NCBI RefSeq assembly: GCF_000960765.1
Contig: NZ_JYNH01000028.1
Location: forward strand, 1 to 39,155
DNA length: 39,155 nucleotides
Direction: 5' to 3'
Origin: Desulfosporosinus sp. I2
GTDB taxonomy: Bacteria; Bacillota; Desulfitobacteriia; Desulfitobacteriales; Desulfitobacteriaceae
The notes beneath the pieces were generated by a model. The model ran no database searches. It worked only from the letters and a program-made list of their open reading frames with translations, and was not told the DNA's origin. This document shows, piece after piece, positions 7,650 to 16,143 of this stretch. The position numbers and the translations under genes are program-made. The stretch's first letter is position 1. Each line of letters starts with the position of its first letter.

Positions 7650-7865
7650 TCAGACCTGAACATGTACCTGCTGAGCAACTCCCTTATTCAGGGCTAATCT
7701 CGACCCTTTTATGGATACAATAAGATTCCCACTAAATTCTGATATGACCGATATGGTTACACCTGGAATAATACCCAGCCCTTCTAAGAATTTTCTCGTT
7801 GTATCTTTAGCCCTACAGGCACCAACTACCGCCTCTTTACCTGGGGAAAGCATTGTTAAGGGCAT
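7650..7865 (-). CDS. feoA: FeoA-domain protein (first of pair)
   Basis: This 71-residue FeoA-like domain begins MPLTMLSPGKEAVVGACRAK and continues FLEGLGIIPGVTISVISEF with GSRLALNKGVAQQ. It is shorter in motif identity than the second copy and lacks the PLGDP stretch. ATG 7865 is preferred over GTG 7874 because AAGGAG lies 8 nt before the ATG and touches the GTG. It is the first gene of the feo operon, behind the Fur-like box at 7897. Two FeoA proteins with one FeoB are common in clostridia; one may have a regulatory rather than transport role. Confidence 0.9.
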   Translation of the reverse strand: MPLTMLSPGKEAVVGACRAKDTTRKFLEGLGIIPGVTISVISEFSGNLIVSIKGSRLALNKGVAQQVHVQV

Positions 7866-7896
7866 TTTCCTCACTCCTTATCTCGTATGAATGCAA

Positions 7897-7913
7897 TTGA
7901 TAATCGGTATCAA
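7897..7913. promoter_or_regulatory. Fur-like iron box upstream of feoA
   Basis: TTGATA-ATCGG-TATCAA, 30 nt before the first feoA start, resembles the box at 7341-7357 (both contain TGATAATCG). This makes a common iron-responsive repressor very likely. Confidence 0.7.
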
Positions 7914-7995
7914 CTACGCGCATGCTAATACTACCATTAATATTTCATCTCGTCAATGGGAATTTTATGGACTATGGTGGGGATATAGGAAATTT

Positions 7996-8027
7996 ACTTC
8001 AGGTGGAGTTTTAACTCCATCTGAAGT
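7996..8027. repeat. Hairpin, possibly a dispersed repeat
   Basis: ACTTCAGGTGGAGTT (7996-8010) pairs with AACTCCATCTGAAGT (8013-8027) with one G:T. It lies after the leftward ATPase gene and may end its transcript, although no clear T-run follows. Its form (stem plus the structured flank to about 8070) suggests a mobile palindromic unit, which only a genome search can show. Confidence 0.4.
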
Positions 8028-8149
8028 TTAGTTGAACTTATCCAGGGGCTAAACGCCACTAAGACCCCCAACTTAAAAGCTCCGAAACAATCTCATTATT
8101 CCTGAGTTTTTATTCTTACCTTCAAAAACTTAATGTGTAAAAAGCACCA

Positions 8150-10030
8150 TTACCTCAGTAACCGTAGGCCGCTGATAATGACGATGATTGTACTCCCTTC
8201 GTGTCCGATTACGCCTAGGGGCAGATTAATACTCCCCATAAAATTAGATAGGATAAGTAAAAGCATGACAGCAATGGCAAAGGCCACATTTTGTTTGACC
8301 ACCCTAGTCGTGCGACGCCCTAAAGCAATGGCATAAGAGACCTTAGAAATATCGTCAGCCATCAGGACCACATTGGCAGTCTCCAACGCTACATCAGTTC
8401 CGGCAGCACCCATAGCAATTCCCACCGAAGAAGCCGCCAAGGCTGGAGCGTCGTTAACACCGTCGCCGACCATAGCTACTTTTCCATATTCCTCTAATTT
8501 TTTTATAATCTCTACTTTATGCTCCGGCAGCAGTTCGGAATATACTTGGTCAACTCCTGCCTTCTCGCCCATGATTTGCGCAGTAGAAGAGCTGTCACCT
8601 GTTAGCATTACAACCTTTATCCCCATTTGCTTCAGTTTTCTGATCGATTCTTTCGCTTGCGGGCGCAGGGTATCTTGTACCGCTAAAACACCAATTCGTT
8701 CTTTTCCCACCTGAACCAAGATGACCGTATTCCCTTGCTTCTCCAGTTCCCGGACAGCTTTCATTTCTTCTTCCGATAACGTTTGTCCTTCGTTCAAATC
8801 TAGTTTTCCGATTCGATATTCCTGACCCTCCACTATGCCATGTACCCCAAATCCAGGCACAGCTTCCAGTTTTGTGGCCGAGCTAAGGAGGAGATTTCTC
8901 TCTTTCGCCTTATGCATTATGGCTTTTGCAATCGGGTGTTCTGACCATATTTCCAAGGAGGCAGCAATGCATAAGACCTCATTTTCTGTATAGTTTCCGT
9001 AAGGTATCACCTGAGTAATTTTCGGTATTCCCTCAGTCAGAGTTCCCGTTTTGTCAAAAGCAACTACGCTTACATTACCGATCCCCTCCAGATAGGCACC
9101 TCCTTTGAAAAGGATGCCCTTGCGCGCGCCGTTTGATATCCCGGATAAAACAGCAGGCATAATAGAGGAAACTAGGGCACAGGGCGAGGCAACGACGAGA
9201 AAGATCATGGCTTTGTAAATTGTCTCACTCCAAGACCATCCTAAGACCAAGGGTGGCAAGACTGAGATCATAACCGCGCCAGTGATCACAATTTTAGCGT
9301 ACATACCTTCAAAGCGCTCCATGAATAATTGACTAGGGGGCCTTTCACTTTGCGCTTCCTGAACAAGATGGATTATTTTAGCGAGCAAAGTTGCCTCTGC
9401 TGGTTTGGTCATTTCGATGACTAAGGCTCCCTGTCCGTTCATAGTTCCAGCAAAAACCTCGTCCCCAGCAGATTTGTCTATGGGAATCGATTCCCCCGTA
9501 ATCGATGCTTGATTTACAGAAGAATATCCCTCACGCACAATTCCATCTGCAGCAATCCTTTCTCCTGGCCTCACCAACAAACGGTCGCCTTGCTGCAATT
9601 CTTCGACTTGAACTCGCTGTTCCACATTTCCTTGTAATACAATGGCCTCTTCCGGTCGTAGTTTCATGATCGACTTAATTTCGTCATTCGTTCGCTCCAA
9701 AGTATACCCTTCCAGGGCTCCACTTAGGGAAAAAATCAAGATCAAAATAGCACCGTCTCTCCAAAATCCGATACTAGCAGCACCTATGGCAGCTACTACC
9801 ATAAGCAAATCGACATCTAAATCTTTTTCCTTAATCAGGGTTTGCATGCCTTCCCAAGCTTTCTGATATCCCCCTATAGCATAGGCTACAAGGTAGAAAG
9901 GAACTTCGAACTCAGCATGACCATATTCGCCAGAGTACCAAGCCAAGATAATAAATCCTAAACTGAGGGCTGTAACAATCAACCCCTTGTGTCGCGACCA
10001 TAGTGTATTCCAAGATATTCTCATGCTCAT
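8150..10030 (-). CDS. P1B-4-type heavy-metal exporting ATPase
   Basis: This ATP-driven metal exporter of the cytoplasmic membrane has about 626 residues. Key motifs are TGES (actuator, about 178-181), SPC in membrane helix 4 (about 282-284), DKTGT with the phosphorylated Asp (about 326-330), SEHPIAKA in the N domain, GDGVND and a terminal HEGST. SPC plus HEGS(T) and the lack of an N-terminal metal-binding domain define the P1B-4 group (CoaT, CtpD, PfeT), which exports Co2+, Fe2+ or Zn2+. The GTG at 10054 would place the AAGGAG ribosome site inside the gene, so ATG 10030 (or 10024) is chosen. With a MarR gene in front and feo behind, Fe2+ efflux is the best guess; cobalt or zinc remain possible. 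Confidence 0.92.
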   Translation of the reverse strand: MSMRISWNTLWSRHKGLIVTALSLGFIILAWYSGEYGHAEFEVPFYLVAYAIGGYQKAWEGMQTLIKEKDLDVDLLMVVAAIGAASIGFWRDGAILILIFSLSGALEGYTLERTNDEIKSIMKLRPEEAIVLQGNVEQRVQVEELQQGDRLLVRPGERIAADGIVREGYSSVNQASITGESIPIDKSAGDEVFAGTMNGQGALVIEMTKPAEATLLAKIIHLVQEAQSERPPSQLFMERFEGMYAKIVITGAVMISVLPPLVLGWSWSETIYKAMIFLVVASPCALVSSIMPAVLSGISNGARKGILFKGGAYLEGIGNVSVVAFDKTGTLTEGIPKITQVIPYGNYTENEVLCIAASLEIWSEHPIAKAIMHKAKERNLLLSSATKLEAVPGFGVHGIVEGQEYRIGKLDLNEGQTLSEEEMKAVRELEKQGNTVILVQVGKERIGVLAVQDTLRPQAKESIRKLKQMGIKVVMLTGDSSSTAQIMGEKAGVDQVYSELLPEHKVEIIKKLEEYGKVAMVGDGVNDAPALAASSVGIAMGAAGTDVALETANVVLMADDISKVSYAIALGRRTTRVVKQNVAFAIAVMLLLILSNFMGSINLPLGVIGHEGSTIIVIISGLRLLR

Positions 10031-10139
10031 TTCTCTCCTTATGCTTTTTTTCACATGATTTAGCTAGACGGTATGTACCCTCTTAGCTCGACTCCATCAA
10101 TCCATAGATCGAAGGAGTCGGGATGAAGTTCCTAGCGCT

Positions 10140-10559
10140 CTAAAAGGTTTCGACATTAATTTTTTTTAAGGTTTGCAAAAACTGCTTGATTTCGTCGTCA
10201 CTCAGAACGGATGTCATCTGATCAGTTAGATGAAAATGGTAGTCATGATGCTCCTCAAAGGCCTTCTTGCCTAGATCAGTCAAACTGATGAGATTAACAC
10301 GCCTATCTTCTTTCGTCGATTCACGACGGGCAAAATTCTTCTTTTCTAACCGATCCACCGTCACCGTAGTGGTTCCTGTCGTAACCCCCAGTTTCTGGGC
10401 TAAACCTTTCATATTTATTTTTTCATGTTCACCAAGGACCTCTAAGGCATGTGCCTCAGAAACCGTTAGTTCGCTGGATCGTACGATTGAATTTTCCCAG
10501 GAAGAAAACCCATTGAAAAACGCCAAGAGTTCATGGGTCAACTCTTCATTGATCGTCAC
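10140..10559 (-). CDS. MarR-family transcriptional regulator
   Basis: This 139-residue winged-helix regulator has an N-terminal dimer helix. The HTH covers about residues 45-72 (INMKGLAQKLGVTTGTTTVT), and the wing RRESTKEDRRVNLISLTDLG carries the DxR signature of MarR proteins. The start is GTG 10559 behind a strong GAGGGGGAG. It sits 110 nt upstream of the metal ATPase on the same strand, so it is probably its local regulator. The inverted repeat at 10590-10605 lies 30 nt before the start and could be its own operator. The spacer before the ATPase contains a hairpin (10089-10120). Confidence 0.9.
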   Translation of the reverse strand: MTINEELTHELLAFFNGFSSWENSIVRSSELTVSEAHALEVLGEHEKINMKGLAQKLGVTTGTTTVTVDRLEKKNFARRESTKEDRRVNLISLTDLGKKAFEEHHDYHFHLTDQMTSVLSDDEIKQFLQTLKKINVETF

Positions 10560-10589
10560 TAAAACTCCCCCTCTAGATTAGTAAGTAAC

Positions 10590-10605
10590 TCATAATGTTT
10601 TATGA
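10590..10605. promoter_or_regulatory. Possible MarR operator
   Basis: TCATAA-tgtt-TTATGA is a perfect 6-4-6 repeat 30 nt upstream of the marR start. Size and AT content fit MarR sites; no second copy was found to support it. Confidence 0.4.
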
Positions 10606-10638
10606 TAATAATGTTTGAACTTCAAGATATATGATAGC

Positions 10639-10677
10639 AAAAATACTCTTCGCTGACAAGGGGGGTCAGCGAAGAGT
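10639..10677 (-). terminator. Terminator of the hyd maturation operon
   Basis: A 13-bp stem ACTCTTCGCTGAC (10645-10657) / GTCAGCGAAGAGT (10665-10677) is followed on the minus strand by a T-run (A5 at 10639-10643). It lies about 95 nt after hydE. Confidence 0.85.
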
Positions 10678-10773
10678 TAATATTTCTGAACGAAGGTGCA
10701 CGTTATTTGGGTAGTTTACCTAATGTCTTCCATATGTAACGATGACCAACTATCCCCTCTACCCAGATCCGCT

Positions 10774-11784
10774 TCAAAAGCCCGCTGCCTGAATTCTTCG
10801 CTCTATGCAATATCGGCAATCTTCCGGATGATCATCCCCACAAATCTTGTTTTCGTAAAGTGCGTATTGTTTTCTGACTGACGTTGGAGTAATAATTGGC
10901 ATAACGACATTGGCGCCCGCCTTCAAGGCGAGCTCCCTGCCTTGCGGATGCAGAGTGCCAAGTGCCGTCGTGGCCGGAATAAGGCTCTCCGGAATAAGCA
11001 GCCGCGCCAAGGCCACCATTACCAGCGTATCTTTAATCGTTCCTCCTTTTTCTGTACCCAGTGGCGTCTCACTGTGAGGAATAAAGGGTCCGATTCCGAT
11101 CATGTCTGGACGGAGTTCCATTAAATATCGCAAGTCCTCTGCTAAATCAGCGGGTGTTTGTCCTGGAAGCCCTACCATAAATCCAGCTCCCACTTGGTAG
11201 CCAATCTCCTTCAAAGCGCTCAAACAGGCACGGCGATCATCGAAGCGCATCGTCGGGTGTAACGTTTCATACAGTTCTTTCGAAGCCGTTTCGTGGCGCA
11301 TCAGAAAGCGATCTGCACCGGAGGCAAAGAGGCTTTGATACGTTTCCACTCTCCGTTCGCCGATCGATAATGTAATGGCTACCTCTGGATAACGTTTTTT
11401 AATCTCCTGAATCAAAGCAACGAGTATCTCCTCTGTATACCAAAGGTCTTCACCACTTTGCAAGACAAACGTCCGATAGCCTAATTCGTACCCTTGATCA
11501 CAGCAACCTATGATTTCTTCCGGGGTTAACCGATAACGTTCCACCTTCGCATTGGAAGCTCGGATTCCGCAATACAGGCAATCTTGCCGGCAAATATTTG
11601 AAAACTCGATAAGTCCTCTTAAGTAAACTTTATCCCCATAATACGCCTGTTTCGTCTTTAGTGCATAGTTATAGAGAACCTCCCTGTCCTCATTCGTTAT
11701 ATTTTCTAAGAGGTACGTGATTTCTTTGTATGTGAGATCATTCGTTTGATAGATTTTCTCTAATAAATTAAGCAGGTTACTCAC
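10774..11784 (-). CDS. hydE: [FeFe]-hydrogenase maturase HydE (radical SAM)
   Basis: This radical SAM enzyme takes part in building the H-cluster; in this family it acts on the HydG product to help make the diiron core. CxxxCxxC (CRQDCLYC, Cys65/69/72) binds the SAM cluster. The C-terminus has the second, non-essential Cys set C-x7-C-x2-C (CGDDHPEDCRYC). MVGLPGQT and the TIM-barrel pattern fit BioB/HydE. The start is GTG 11784, because GAGGGGGTGG just precedes it; ATG 11814 would put that site inside the gene. The protein has 336 residues. It is last in the operon TM1266-hydG-aspA-hydF-hydE and is followed by a terminator. Confidence 0.95.
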   Translation of the reverse strand: MSNLLNLLEKIYQTNDLTYKEITYLLENITNEDREVLYNYALKTKQAYYGDKVYLRGLIEFSNICRQDCLYCGIRASNAKVERYRLTPEEIIGCCDQGYELGYRTFVLQSGEDLWYTEEILVALIQEIKKRYPEVAITLSIGERRVETYQSLFASGADRFLMRHETASKELYETLHPTMRFDDRRACLSALKEIGYQVGAGFMVGLPGQTPADLAEDLRYLMELRPDMIGIGPFIPHSETPLGTEKGGTIKDTLVMVALARLLIPESLIPATTALGTLHPQGRELALKAGANVVMPIITPTSVRKQYALYENKICGDDHPEDCRYCIERRIQAAGF

Positions 11785-11823
11785 AAAACCACCCCCTCTA
11801 TTTTTGAATATCATTTCAACCTT

Positions 11824-13104
11824 TTACCATGTATCTTCTTCCAAGATCATCTTAGCCAGTGGGAATGGTTCAAGCGCTCTCGGAAGTAATCCCTGAACAT
11901 AAGCAATCAGAATGCCGTAATTTACTATGGGTACGTTAAATTCTTTGGCGCGATTTACTCTACTGAGCATTCCTGTCCTGTTCATCATACACGCTCCGCA
12001 ATGAACTATAAGGGCATATTTCTTGACGTCTTCAGTAAAGGTAGCTCCGGCAGAGAAATCAAAGTCTATCTGCTTACCGGTTCTCTGACGTATCCATCTG
12101 GGTATCTTCACACTACCAATATCATCCGATTGCCTGTGATGTGTACACCCTTCTGCTATTAAAACCTTGTCTCCATCCTTAAGCATTTCGATAGCCTTGG
12201 CACCTTTAATAAATTCTGTTAAATCTCCCTTTTGTCTAGCAAATAAGATTGAAAATGACGTCATCAAAATCTCCTTAGGGGTATCGGCAGCAACCTTTAA
12301 AAAGACTTGCGAATCGGTAATCACCAGCTTTGGTTTTTTTACTAAATTATTCAAGGTTTCTCTTAGTTCGTATTCCTTAGTTACGATCGCTATAGCATCA
12401 CTTTCGAGTATGTCTCTAATCGTCTGTTGTTGAGGAAGAATTAATCTTCCCTTGGGAGCCGCTTTATCAATCGGTGTAACCAGCACAACAAAATCCCCAG
12501 GGTTAATCAAATCCCCCACAAGTTTAAACTTATCTTCATCCTCAGGAATAACTGAGATGATGGCATTTTTTAATGCTTTGATTCCCTGCTTCTTAAGAGC
12601 TGATAGAGCAACGACCGGGGTGTTTAGTTCTTCTTGAAGACTACTTTCTATGCTTTCATAGTTATCGTTATTGTTATTGTTATTGTTATTGTTATTGTTA
12701 TTGTTTTCAAGAGTATCCATTTTATTTAAAACCACGATAAGCGGTTTCTTCTTTTCCTTAAATTTATCCATAATAAACCGATCATCGTCACTAATTCCTA
12801 ACTTAATATCTACAATAAGGAGTGCCACATCAGCGATATCGAGAACCTCCAAGGTCTTCTTTATCCTGAGCTCCCCCAATTCTCCTACATCGTCTATTCC
12901 AGCTGTATCGATGATCATACACGGTCCTATGGGCAATATCTCCATTGATTTAAACACCGGGTCAGTCGTTGTACCTTTTACTTCGGATACAATAGCCGTT
13001 TCCTGTCCAGTAATGGCATTGATCACGCTGGATTTCCCTGCATTCCTCTTGCCGAATAAAGCCAAATGTACTCTTACCCCTCTGGGTGTTTCATTTAAGC
13101 TCAT
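11824..13104 (-). CDS. hydF: [FeFe]-hydrogenase maturation GTPase HydF, with poly-Asn insert
   Basis: HydF is the GTPase scaffold that carries the 2Fe precursor to HydA. The N-terminal G domain has G1 GKRNAGKSS (18-26), G3 DTAG (66-69) and G4 NKMD (127-130). The C-terminal cluster domain has CTHH and HCGACM, the C-x-H ... H-C-x-x-C ligands. Four residues after NKMD comes a run of 13 asparagines, then Asp-Asn (about 134-148), coded by a 6-bp microsatellite. HydF proteins normally have a short loop here. ATG 13104 follows GGGAGGG. At 426 residues the gene is otherwise full length and intact. Confidence 0.95.
   Translation of the reverse strand: MSLNETPRGVRVHLALFGKRNAGKSSVINAITGQETAIVSEVKGTTTDPVFKSMEILPIGPCMIIDTAGIDDVGELGELRIKKTLEVLDIADVALLIVDIKLGISDDDRFIMDKFKEKKKPLIVVLNKMDTLENNNNNNNNNNNNNDNYESIESSLQEELNTPVVALSALKKQGIKALKNAIISVIPEDEDKFKLVGDLINPGDFVVLVTPIDKAAPKGRLILPQQQTIRDILESDAIAIVTKEYELRETLNNLVKKPKLVITDSQVFLKVAADTPKEILMTSFSILFARQKGDLTEFIKGAKAIEMLKDGDKVLIAEGCTHHRQSDDIGSVKIPRWIRQRTGKQIDFDFSAGATFTEDVKKYALIVHCGACMMNRTGMLSRVNRAKEFNVPIVNYGILIAYVQGLLPRALEPFPLAKMILEEDTW
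12661..12705. repeat. Hexanucleotide microsatellite inside hydF
   Basis: There are six perfect GTTATT units (12667-12702) plus GTT, preceded by a GTTATC variant. On the coding strand this is AAT AAC repeated. A 6-bp unit keeps frame, so copy-number changes would lengthen or shorten the Asn tract by two residues. Confidence 0.95.
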
Positions 13105-13159
13105 TTAAGTCCCTCCCACGATCAGTTCCCTAGTACTTCTTTGCATTCCCAGCATTGAG

Positions 13160-13215
13160 GTATTCATGGCATTTATTAGCATTTACCGGCACATACCGTC
13201 ATTTACTGGCATTCT
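13160..13215. repeat. Degenerate short tandem repeat between aspA and hydF
   Basis: Imperfect units of about 10 bp around GGCATTTACC recur five times (GGCATTTATTA, GCATTTACC, GGCACATACC, GTCATTTACT, GGCATTC). They fill the gap before hydF. A second small repeat, ATTCCTGGT twice, codes the PGIPGI end of the aspartase. Confidence 0.6.
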
Positions 13216-13221
13216 AGAAAC

Positions 13222-14622
13222 TCAAGTAATTCCTGGTATTCCTGGTTTTGTGACTTCATACGGATTCAAGATCTCATCAATCCTAGAATTCGAAAAAATA
13301 GTTTCTTCTATTAACACTTCTCTTATTGTCTTATCTTCTCTTAAAGCCTTTCTGGCTATATGGGCGGCTTGATCATACCCAATATGATGAACTAAAGCAG
13401 CAGCTAGGACCGTTGACTTTTCAAGAGTTTCTTGGCATTTTTCTTTATTTGGGATAATTCCCTCAATACACTTCTCCCTAAATATCGTGACTCCATTATT
13501 CAGAAGCTCTAGTGATTCCAGCAAGCTTTCCGCTATCAGGGGCATAAAGGCATTAAGTTCGAGCTGCCCTGAAGAGGCAGCCATCGTAATAGCATAGTCA
13601 TTGGCCATGACTCTCATAGCAACTTGGCCAATCATCTCAGGTATTACCGGATTCACCTTGCCCGGCATAATCGTTGAGCCGGCCTGCATCTGAGGAAGTT
13701 CTATTTCGCCGAACCCTCCCCTAGGGCCAGACGATAATAATCTTAAATCATTGGATATCTTCAAAAGGTTCGTGCTACAAGCTTTTAAGAGTCCTGATAC
13801 TTCTACGAAAACATCATTATTTTGAGTTATGTCTATGGGATAGTCAGACCTAGCCAAACCTAATCCTGTTAACTCCTGAATAGTATCCGTGATCATAAAG
13901 ATATATTTTTGAGAGGCATTAACTCCCGTGCCGATGGCAGTGCCTCCCAGATTAATCTGTCTCAAGCGTTCTTCTACCTTATAAACTCTCCAGCGGTCTC
14001 TTTCTATGGCCTTGGCATAAGCACCAAATTCCTGTCCAAGCATCATTGGCAAGGCATCCATAAGCTCTGTCCTGCCTAATTTAATCACATCACTAAAGTC
14101 ATTTTCCTTCCCCTGCAGAGCTTCCTGAAGTTGCGCAAGGGAAGAACTTAATTTTCTGAGCATGTGAATTGCAGTGATTCTCAGCGCTGTTGGATAAACA
14201 TCATTGGTCGACTGCGACATGTTAACATCATTCAAAGGATGTACAATGTCATAGTCTCCTTTTCTCCCTCCTAATATCTCAATAGCCCTGTTAGCAATCA
14301 CCTCATTGACATTCATATTTGTAGATGTACCTGCTCCCCCTTGAAAAGCGCTTAATACAAATTCGCGATCAAAGTTCCCTTGGACAACCTCCTCACTTGC
14401 TCGAATGATGGCATTGGCTTTATCCTCTGACAGTTGCTTTAACTCTTTATTGACCATGGCCGCCGCCTTTTTAATTAAGGTCATTTCATAGATAAGCTTC
14501 AGGTTGACATTTTTGGACCCTAAATCGAAGTTTTCTTGGGCTCTTTTTGTGTTAATTCCATAATAGTTATTTTCTGAAATCTCCCCTTCTCCGATATTGT
14601 CCTTTTCTATTCTACAGTTCAC
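13222..14622 (-). CDS. aspA: Aspartate ammonia-lyase
   Basis: It converts L-aspartate to fumarate plus ammonia in the cytoplasm. The fumarase/aspartase signature GSTIMPGKVNP is present, with GAGTSTNMNVNEVIANRA and TELMDALPMMLGQE of the aspartase branch. The start is GTG 14622, because TGGAGG precedes it at the right distance; ATG 14652 is upstream of that site. The protein has 466 residues and ends in an odd PGIPGIT tail coded by a short repeat. It lies between hydG and hydF on the same strand, an association seen in other clostridial hydrogenase maturation loci. A link to H-cluster synthesis (for example ammonia supply for the dithiomethylamine bridge) is speculation. Confidence 0.93.
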   Translation of the reverse strand: MNCRIEKDNIGEGEISENNYYGINTKRAQENFDLGSKNVNLKLIYEMTLIKKAAAMVNKELKQLSEDKANAIIRASEEVVQGNFDREFVLSAFQGGAGTSTNMNVNEVIANRAIEILGGRKGDYDIVHPLNDVNMSQSTNDVYPTALRITAIHMLRKLSSSLAQLQEALQGKENDFSDVIKLGRTELMDALPMMLGQEFGAYAKAIERDRWRVYKVEERLRQINLGGTAIGTGVNASQKYIFMITDTIQELTGLGLARSDYPIDITQNNDVFVEVSGLLKACSTNLLKISNDLRLLSSGPRGGFGEIELPQMQAGSTIMPGKVNPVIPEMIGQVAMRVMANDYAITMAASSGQLELNAFMPLIAESLLESLELLNNGVTIFREKCIEGIIPNKEKCQETLEKSTVLAAALVHHIGYDQAAHIARKALREDKTIREVLIEETIFSNSRIDEILNPYEVTKPGIPGIT

Positions 14623-14719
14623 TTTATACCTCCAGAAATTTCCTCCACGCATTTATTCTTATATTTTCCCCAATCTAATATCCAATTGCTCCGGGCGAAG
14701 GGCTATTACATAGTAGCTG

Positions 14720-16138
14720 CTAGAAACGGAAATCTCGCTTTCCTTCCTTAATTTCGTTCAAATGCTCTATTGCAATTGCCCGAACTTTCTCATTTGTTAT
14801 GAAGGGAATCTCGTTTTCAATTACCACCTCCCCCCTTTTCTTGGTATCCGGCGAAGCATAATCCTCTAGATATTCTTTAAGGGTCATCAAAGCATTTGGC
14901 TGACAGCAGTTTGCAATCTGCCCGGCCTTTACAAGTTTCATAAAACGATCACCTGTACGCCCTTCACGATAACAGGCTGTGCAGAAGCTTGGAATATAAC
15001 CTAATCCCAAGAGCCAGTTTACAATCTCATCCAATGTTCGGGTATCGTTTACTTCAAATTGAGCCGAGTTATCATCCTGCGCTTCCGGTTCAACATATCC
15101 GCCAACACTGGTGCTTGAGCCTCCACTTATCTGGGATATGCCTAATTCCAGCACATGCTCGCGGGTTGCTTTCGATTCACGGGTGGAAATAATCATCCCC
15201 GTATAAGGGGTGGCAATACGAATAACAGCTACAATTTTTGCAAAAATATCATCCGAGATTGCATCCGAAAAATTTCTGGGGTCGATATCATCGGCGGGGC
15301 GGATGCGAGGAATGCTGATAGTATGTGGCCCCACACCCATTGCTGCTTCTAAATGCTCAGCATGCATGAGCAAACCGACAAAGTCATAACGATACATATT
15401 TAAGCCGAACAAAACTCCGATTCCCACATCGTCAATACCGCCCTCCATGGCGCGATCCATCGCTTCGGTATGATAGGCGTAGTTGTGCTTTGGTCCCGTG
15501 GGATGCAGCTCCTCATAGCTTTTTTGGTTATAAGTTTCCTGGAATAATATGTAAGTACCGATATCCGCTTCCTTGAGCTTACGATAATTTTCCACGGTTG
15601 TCGCAGCAATATTAACATTGACGCGGCGGATAGCTCCGTTTTTATGCTTAATACTATAAATGGTCTTCATACTTTCGAGAACATATTCAATTGGACTGTT
15701 CACAGGATCTTCTCCTGTTTCTAAAGCCAAACGTTTGTGTCCCATATCCTGCAAGGCGATAACCTCTCGCACAATATCCTCCTGCGAAAGCTTTTTACGA
15801 GATATGGTTTTATTAGCCTTGTGATAGGGACAGTACACGCAGCCGTTTATGCAGTAGTTTGAAAGATAAAGTGGAGCGAACATGACAATACGGTTGCCAT
15901 AAAGCTTCTGCTTAATCTCCTTTGCCAGTTTGAACATTTTTTCTTTTTCATCTTCTAAATCACATTCTAGTAGAACAGCTGCCTCTCGATGGGTTAAGCC
16001 CTTACAGTCTTTTGCACGTTCTATCAGGCTATCAATCAGTTCACGGTTTCTTTTGTTTTCCTGAGCATAGGAAAGTGTGGCTAGGATTTCACCGTCATCA
16101 ATAAACTCCGTTGCATTTTTCGACTTACAATTATACAT
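14720..16138 (-). CDS. hydG: [FeFe]-hydrogenase maturase HydG (radical SAM tyrosine lyase)
   Basis: HydG cleaves tyrosine to make the CO and CN ligands delivered as an Fe synthon for the H-cluster. The SAM-cluster motif CINGCVYC (Cys96/100/103) sits after a long N-terminal region, as in ThiH/HydG. The C-terminal extension holds CTACYREGRTGDRFMKL and then CCQPNA, giving the CxxC...C ligands of the auxiliary cluster. At 472 residues it has normal length. It begins 5 nt after the TM1266-type gene, so translation is probably coupled, and it is followed by aspA, hydF and hydE. Confidence 0.97.
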   Translation of the reverse strand: MYNCKSKNATEFIDDGEILATLSYAQENKRNRELIDSLIERAKDCKGLTHREAAVLLECDLEDEKEKMFKLAKEIKQKLYGNRIVMFAPLYLSNYCINGCVYCPYHKANKTISRKKLSQEDIVREVIALQDMGHKRLALETGEDPVNSPIEYVLESMKTIYSIKHKNGAIRRVNVNIAATTVENYRKLKEADIGTYILFQETYNQKSYEELHPTGPKHNYAYHTEAMDRAMEGGIDDVGIGVLFGLNMYRYDFVGLLMHAEHLEAAMGVGPHTISIPRIRPADDIDPRNFSDAISDDIFAKIVAVIRIATPYTGMIISTRESKATREHVLELGISQISGGSSTSVGGYVEPEAQDDNSAQFEVNDTRTLDEIVNWLLGLGYIPSFCTACYREGRTGDRFMKLVKAGQIANCCQPNALMTLKEYLEDYASPDTKKRGEVVIENEIPFITNEKVRAIAIEHLNEIKEGKRDFRF

Positions 16139-16143
16139 AAAAT

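Noticed and set aside
12671-13108. 145-codon frame opposite hydF
   Set aside because: Begins in the microsatellite (poly-Leu) and is antisense to the GTPase domain.
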